This document shows positions 6,318 to 7,980 of a stretch of 7,980 nt of DNA, one piece after another. A program made the position numbers and the translations under genes. Below the pieces are notes generated by a model that saw nothing but the letters and a program-made list of their open reading frames with translations, was not told where the DNA came from and made no database searches. The stretch is from Acetobacteraceae bacterium (GTDB taxonomy: Bacteria > Pseudomonadota > Alphaproteobacteria > Acetobacterales > Acetobacteraceae): positions 1 through 7,980 of the forward strand of contig DAHUXX010000124.1 of the NCBI GenBank assembly GCA_027306955.1, read 5' to 3'. Each line of letters opens with the position of its first letter. Position 1 is the stretch's first letter.

Positions 6318-6980
6318 ATGTTTGAGGGTTCGGCCGCGACGCCGGCCGAGCGCGGGCGCGCCTGGTTCGACTCGCTCGTGGTCGATCACGCGGTCTTTCG
6401 CCTCGCCTGGTCCAACGTCGCCGAGGTGGTGCCGGGCAGGCTGTGGCGCGGCAACCACCCGACGCCCGCGCGGCTGCGGCGCCTGAAGCGCGAGCTTGGG
6501 CTGCGCACGGTGATCAACCTGCGCGGCCACCGGCGCTGCGGCTCCGACGCGCTGTCGCGGGAGGAGGCGCGGCGACTCGGATTGGTGCACATCGACATGG
6601 CCTTCGAGAGCCGCGGCGCGCCGCACCGCGAGCGCATCCTGCGCCTTCATGACATCTGGCGCTCGGTCGAGACGCCGGCCTTCATGCACTGCAAGTCGGG
6701 CGCGGACCGCGCGGGGCTGGCGGCGGGGCTGGTGCATCTGTTCGATGGCGGCACGAGCACGCAGGCGCTGGCGGAACTCACCTGGCGGCGCGGGCATTTC
6801 TCCCGCTCGCCCACCGGCATCCTGGACGCGTTCTTCCATCTCTACGCAACACGGGCCGAGGGAAGGCTGCCGTTCCTCGACTGGGTGCGCGACGAATACG
6901 ACGAGCAGGCCCTGCGCGCCTCCTTCCACGCTGGCGGGCTGGCGACGTTCCTCAACGACCACGTGCTCGGCCGGGAGTGA
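6318..6980 (+). CDS. Protein-tyrosine-phosphatase-like protein (CX5R, dual-specificity fold)
   Basis: This 220-residue protein contains the cysteine-phosphatase P-loop HCKSGADRAG, with nucleophile Cys125 and Arg131 of the CX5R signature. Upstream are a PGRLWRGNHPTP segment (about 40-51) and TVINLRGH (about 69-76), typical of bacterial DSP/PTP-like proteins. Asp93 in HIDMAFESRG, 32 residues before the cysteine, is a plausible general acid. No signal peptide or membrane helix is seen, so it should be cytoplasmic. The substrate is unknown: phosphotyrosine, phosphoinositide-like or other phosphoesters are possible. The ATG at 6318 is the only reasonable start; GGAG at 6302-6305 is rather far (12 nt). 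It lies 26 nt after sdhB with no terminator or promoter visible between, so it probably rides on the sdh transcript. Whether it acts on succinate dehydrogenase is not shown. Confidence 0.85.
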   Translation: MFEGSAATPAERGRAWFDSLVVDHAVFRLAWSNVAEVVPGRLWRGNHPTPARLRRLKRELGLRTVINLRGHRRCGSDALSREEARRLGLVHIDMAFESRGAPHRERILRLHDIWRSVETPAFMHCKSGADRAGLAAGLVHLFDGGTSTQALAELTWRRGHFSRSPTGILDAFFHLYATRAEGRLPFLDWVRDEYDEQALRASFHAGGLATFLNDHVLGRE

Positions 6981-7020
6981 GCGGCCGGCCGCCCGGCCGC
7001 GCGGCGTTTCCCGGCCGCGC
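6981..7020 (+). terminator. GC-only hairpin with direct repeat after the phosphatase gene, possible terminator
   Basis: GCGGCCGG at 6981-6988 pairs perfectly with CCGGCCGC at 6993-7000 around a 4-nt loop, immediately after the stop codon. Only a short TTT (7007-7009) follows, so it is not a classical intrinsic terminator. The 11-mer CCCGGCCGCGC occurs at 6992-7002 and again at 7010-7020, so the left arm can also pair with 7011-7018 and alternative stems are possible. Its position at the boundary between the sdh cluster and pobA suggests transcript termination or 3'-end protection. Confidence 0.4.
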
Positions 7021-7036
7021 CCTCACAGGCTAGGAT
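7007..7036 (+). promoter_or_regulatory. Candidate promoter of pobA
   Basis: TAGGAT at 7031-7036 matches four of six bases of the -10 consensus and stands out in GC-rich DNA. TTTCCC at 7007-7012, 18 nt upstream, is a poor -35, which would suit a gene needing an activator, as pobA usually does (PobR types). No pobR gene or obvious operator is visible here. The assignment is tentative. Confidence 0.3.
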
Positions 7037-7057
7037 CGCACCATCGCGGCGGCATGC

Positions 7058-7062
7058 AGGAG
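7058..7062 (+). promoter_or_regulatory. Shine-Dalgarno AGGAG selecting the pobA start
   Basis: AGGAG ends 6 nt before the ATG at 7069. Another in-frame ATG at 7054 lies just upstream of this site and would add only five residues. The ribosome-binding site and alignment to known PobA N-termini favour 7069. Confidence 0.65.
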
Positions 7063-7068
7063 ACGGTC

Positions 7069-7980
7069 ATGAAGGTCCAGGTCTGCATCATCGGCGGCGG
7101 ACCCTCCGGGTTGCTGCTGTCGCAGCTGCTGCACCTCAAGGGCATCGCGACCGTCGTGCTGGAGAAGCACACGCGGGAGCACGTGCTCTCCCGGATCCGC
7201 GCCGGCGTGCTGGAGCACGGCTTCGCGGCGCTGATGCGCGAGGCGCAATGCGGTGAGCGGATGGACCGCGAAGGCGAGATCCACCACGGCTTCTTCATCG
7301 CCCATGATGGCGGGCGGATGGACCGCGTGGACCTGCACAGATATTCCGGCGGCAACTCGGTCATGGTCTACGGCCAGACGGAGCTCACGCGCGACCTCTA
7401 CGACGGGCGGGAGAAATCCGGCGCGCCGACGGTGTTCGAGGCGCAGGACGTGGCGCTGCACGACCTCGCCTCCGACCTCCCTTTAGTCACCTGCCGCCGC
7501 GACGGCGAGACCTTGCGCGTCTATTGCGACTACGTGGTCGGCGCCGACGGGTTCCACGGCGTGAGCCGCAAATCCATCCCCGCGGGCGTGCTGCGCGAAT
7601 ACGAGCGCGTCTATCCCTTCGGCTGGCTCGGGGTGCTGTCGCGCACCAGGCCGGTCTCGCCGGAGCTGATCTACGTGAGCCACGAACGCGGCTTCGCGCT
7701 GTGCTCGCTGCGTTCCCAGCTGCTGAGCCGCTACTACATCCAGGTTCCGCTCAGCGAGCGTGTCGAGGACTGGACGGACGAGGCGTTCTGGGACGAGCTC
7801 AGGCGGAGGCTGCCGTCGGAGGTGGCGGCACGGCTGGTCACCGGAGCCTCGATCGAGAAGAGCATCGCGCCGCTGCGCAGCTATGTCGCGGAGCCGATGC
7901 GCCACGGCCGGCTGTTCCTCGCCGGCGACGCCGCGCACATCGTGCCGCCCACCGGCGCGCGCGGGCTGAACAGCGCGGCG
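7069..7980 (+). CDS. pobA: 4-Hydroxybenzoate 3-monooxygenase (N-terminal 304 residues, cut by window edge)
   Basis: This flavoprotein hydroxylates 4-hydroxybenzoate to protocatechuate using NADPH and oxygen, feeding the beta-ketoadipate pathway. The FAD-binding GGGPSG motif is at residues 9-14, the DG loop (GADGFHG) near 158-164, and the second FAD motif GDAAHIVPPTGARGLN at 286-301. It aligns with the Pseudomonas enzyme nearly throughout with a one-residue offset. Tyr202, Ser213, Arg215, Arg221 and Pro294 correspond to its Tyr201, Ser212, Arg214, Arg220 and Pro293 in substrate binding and flavin movement. The family is about 390 residues long, so roughly 90 are missing beyond the right edge, including the second active-site tyrosine (Tyr385). 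A rare TTA leucine codon occurs at 7483-7485. The gene appears intact as far as seen and is probably transcribed separately from the sdh cluster. Confidence 0.97.
   Translation, partial: MKVQVCIIGGGPSGLLLSQLLHLKGIATVVLEKHTREHVLSRIRAGVLEHGFAALMREAQCGERMDREGEIHHGFFIAHDGGRMDRVDLHRYSGGNSVMVYGQTELTRDLYDGREKSGAPTVFEAQDVALHDLASDLPLVTCRRDGETLRVYCDYVVGADGFHGVSRKSIPAGVLREYERVYPFGWLGVLSRTRPVSPELIYVSHERGFALCSLRSQLLSRYYIQVPLSERVEDWTDEAFWDELRRRLPSEVAARLVTGASIEKSIAPLRSYVAEPMRHGRLFLAGDAAHIVPPTGARGLNSAA

Overview
The window is GC-rich, densely coded chromosomal DNA. Its codon use, the gene order sdhC-sdhD-sdhA-sdhB and the protein sequences suggest an alphaproteobacterium, probably of the Acetobacteraceae/Rhodospirillales type (Roseomonas-like). 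That placement is inferred from protein character only, as no rRNA is present. No mobile element, CRISPR array, tRNA or rRNA was seen.

Layout. (1) The left edge (1-754, minus strand) carries the N-terminal 251 residues of a molybdopterin/[4Fe-4S] oxidoreductase. It is divergent from a small single-domain ModE-type winged-helix regulator (822-1235, plus strand). The short gap between their start codons holds a perfect 7-bp inverted repeat that could be an operator. (2) A plus-strand block follows: asd, aspartate-semialdehyde dehydrogenase (1315-2355), then 14 nt later a GTG-started small multidrug resistance (SMR) protein of the guanidinium-exporter (Gdx/SugE) subtype (2370-2699). (3) After a short gap with a candidate promoter comes the complete succinate dehydrogenase operon sdhCDAB (2785-6291). 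All heme, FAD, Fe-S and active-site residues that I could check are intact. A CX5R protein-tyrosine-phosphatase-like gene (6318-6980) lies 26 nt behind sdhB and is probably co-transcribed. (4) An 88-nt GC-rich gap with a hairpin and a direct repeat separates this from pobA (4-hydroxybenzoate 3-monooxygenase, 7069 to beyond the right edge).

How the genes work together. SdhC and SdhD anchor the SdhA flavoprotein and SdhB iron-sulfur protein to the inner membrane, coupling succinate oxidation in the TCA cycle to quinone reduction. PobA feeds aromatic carbon through protocatechuate toward the same cycle. Asd supplies the lysine/threonine/methionine/diaminopimelate branch. The ModE-like regulator is the natural candidate to control the divergent molybdoenzyme.

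Most of the window is ordinary housekeeping sequence. I found no convincing new multi-gene system. The places most worth a second look are the ModE-like/molybdoenzyme divergent pair with its palindrome, the unassigned substrate and Mo ligand of that enzyme, and the phosphatase attached to the sdh operon.
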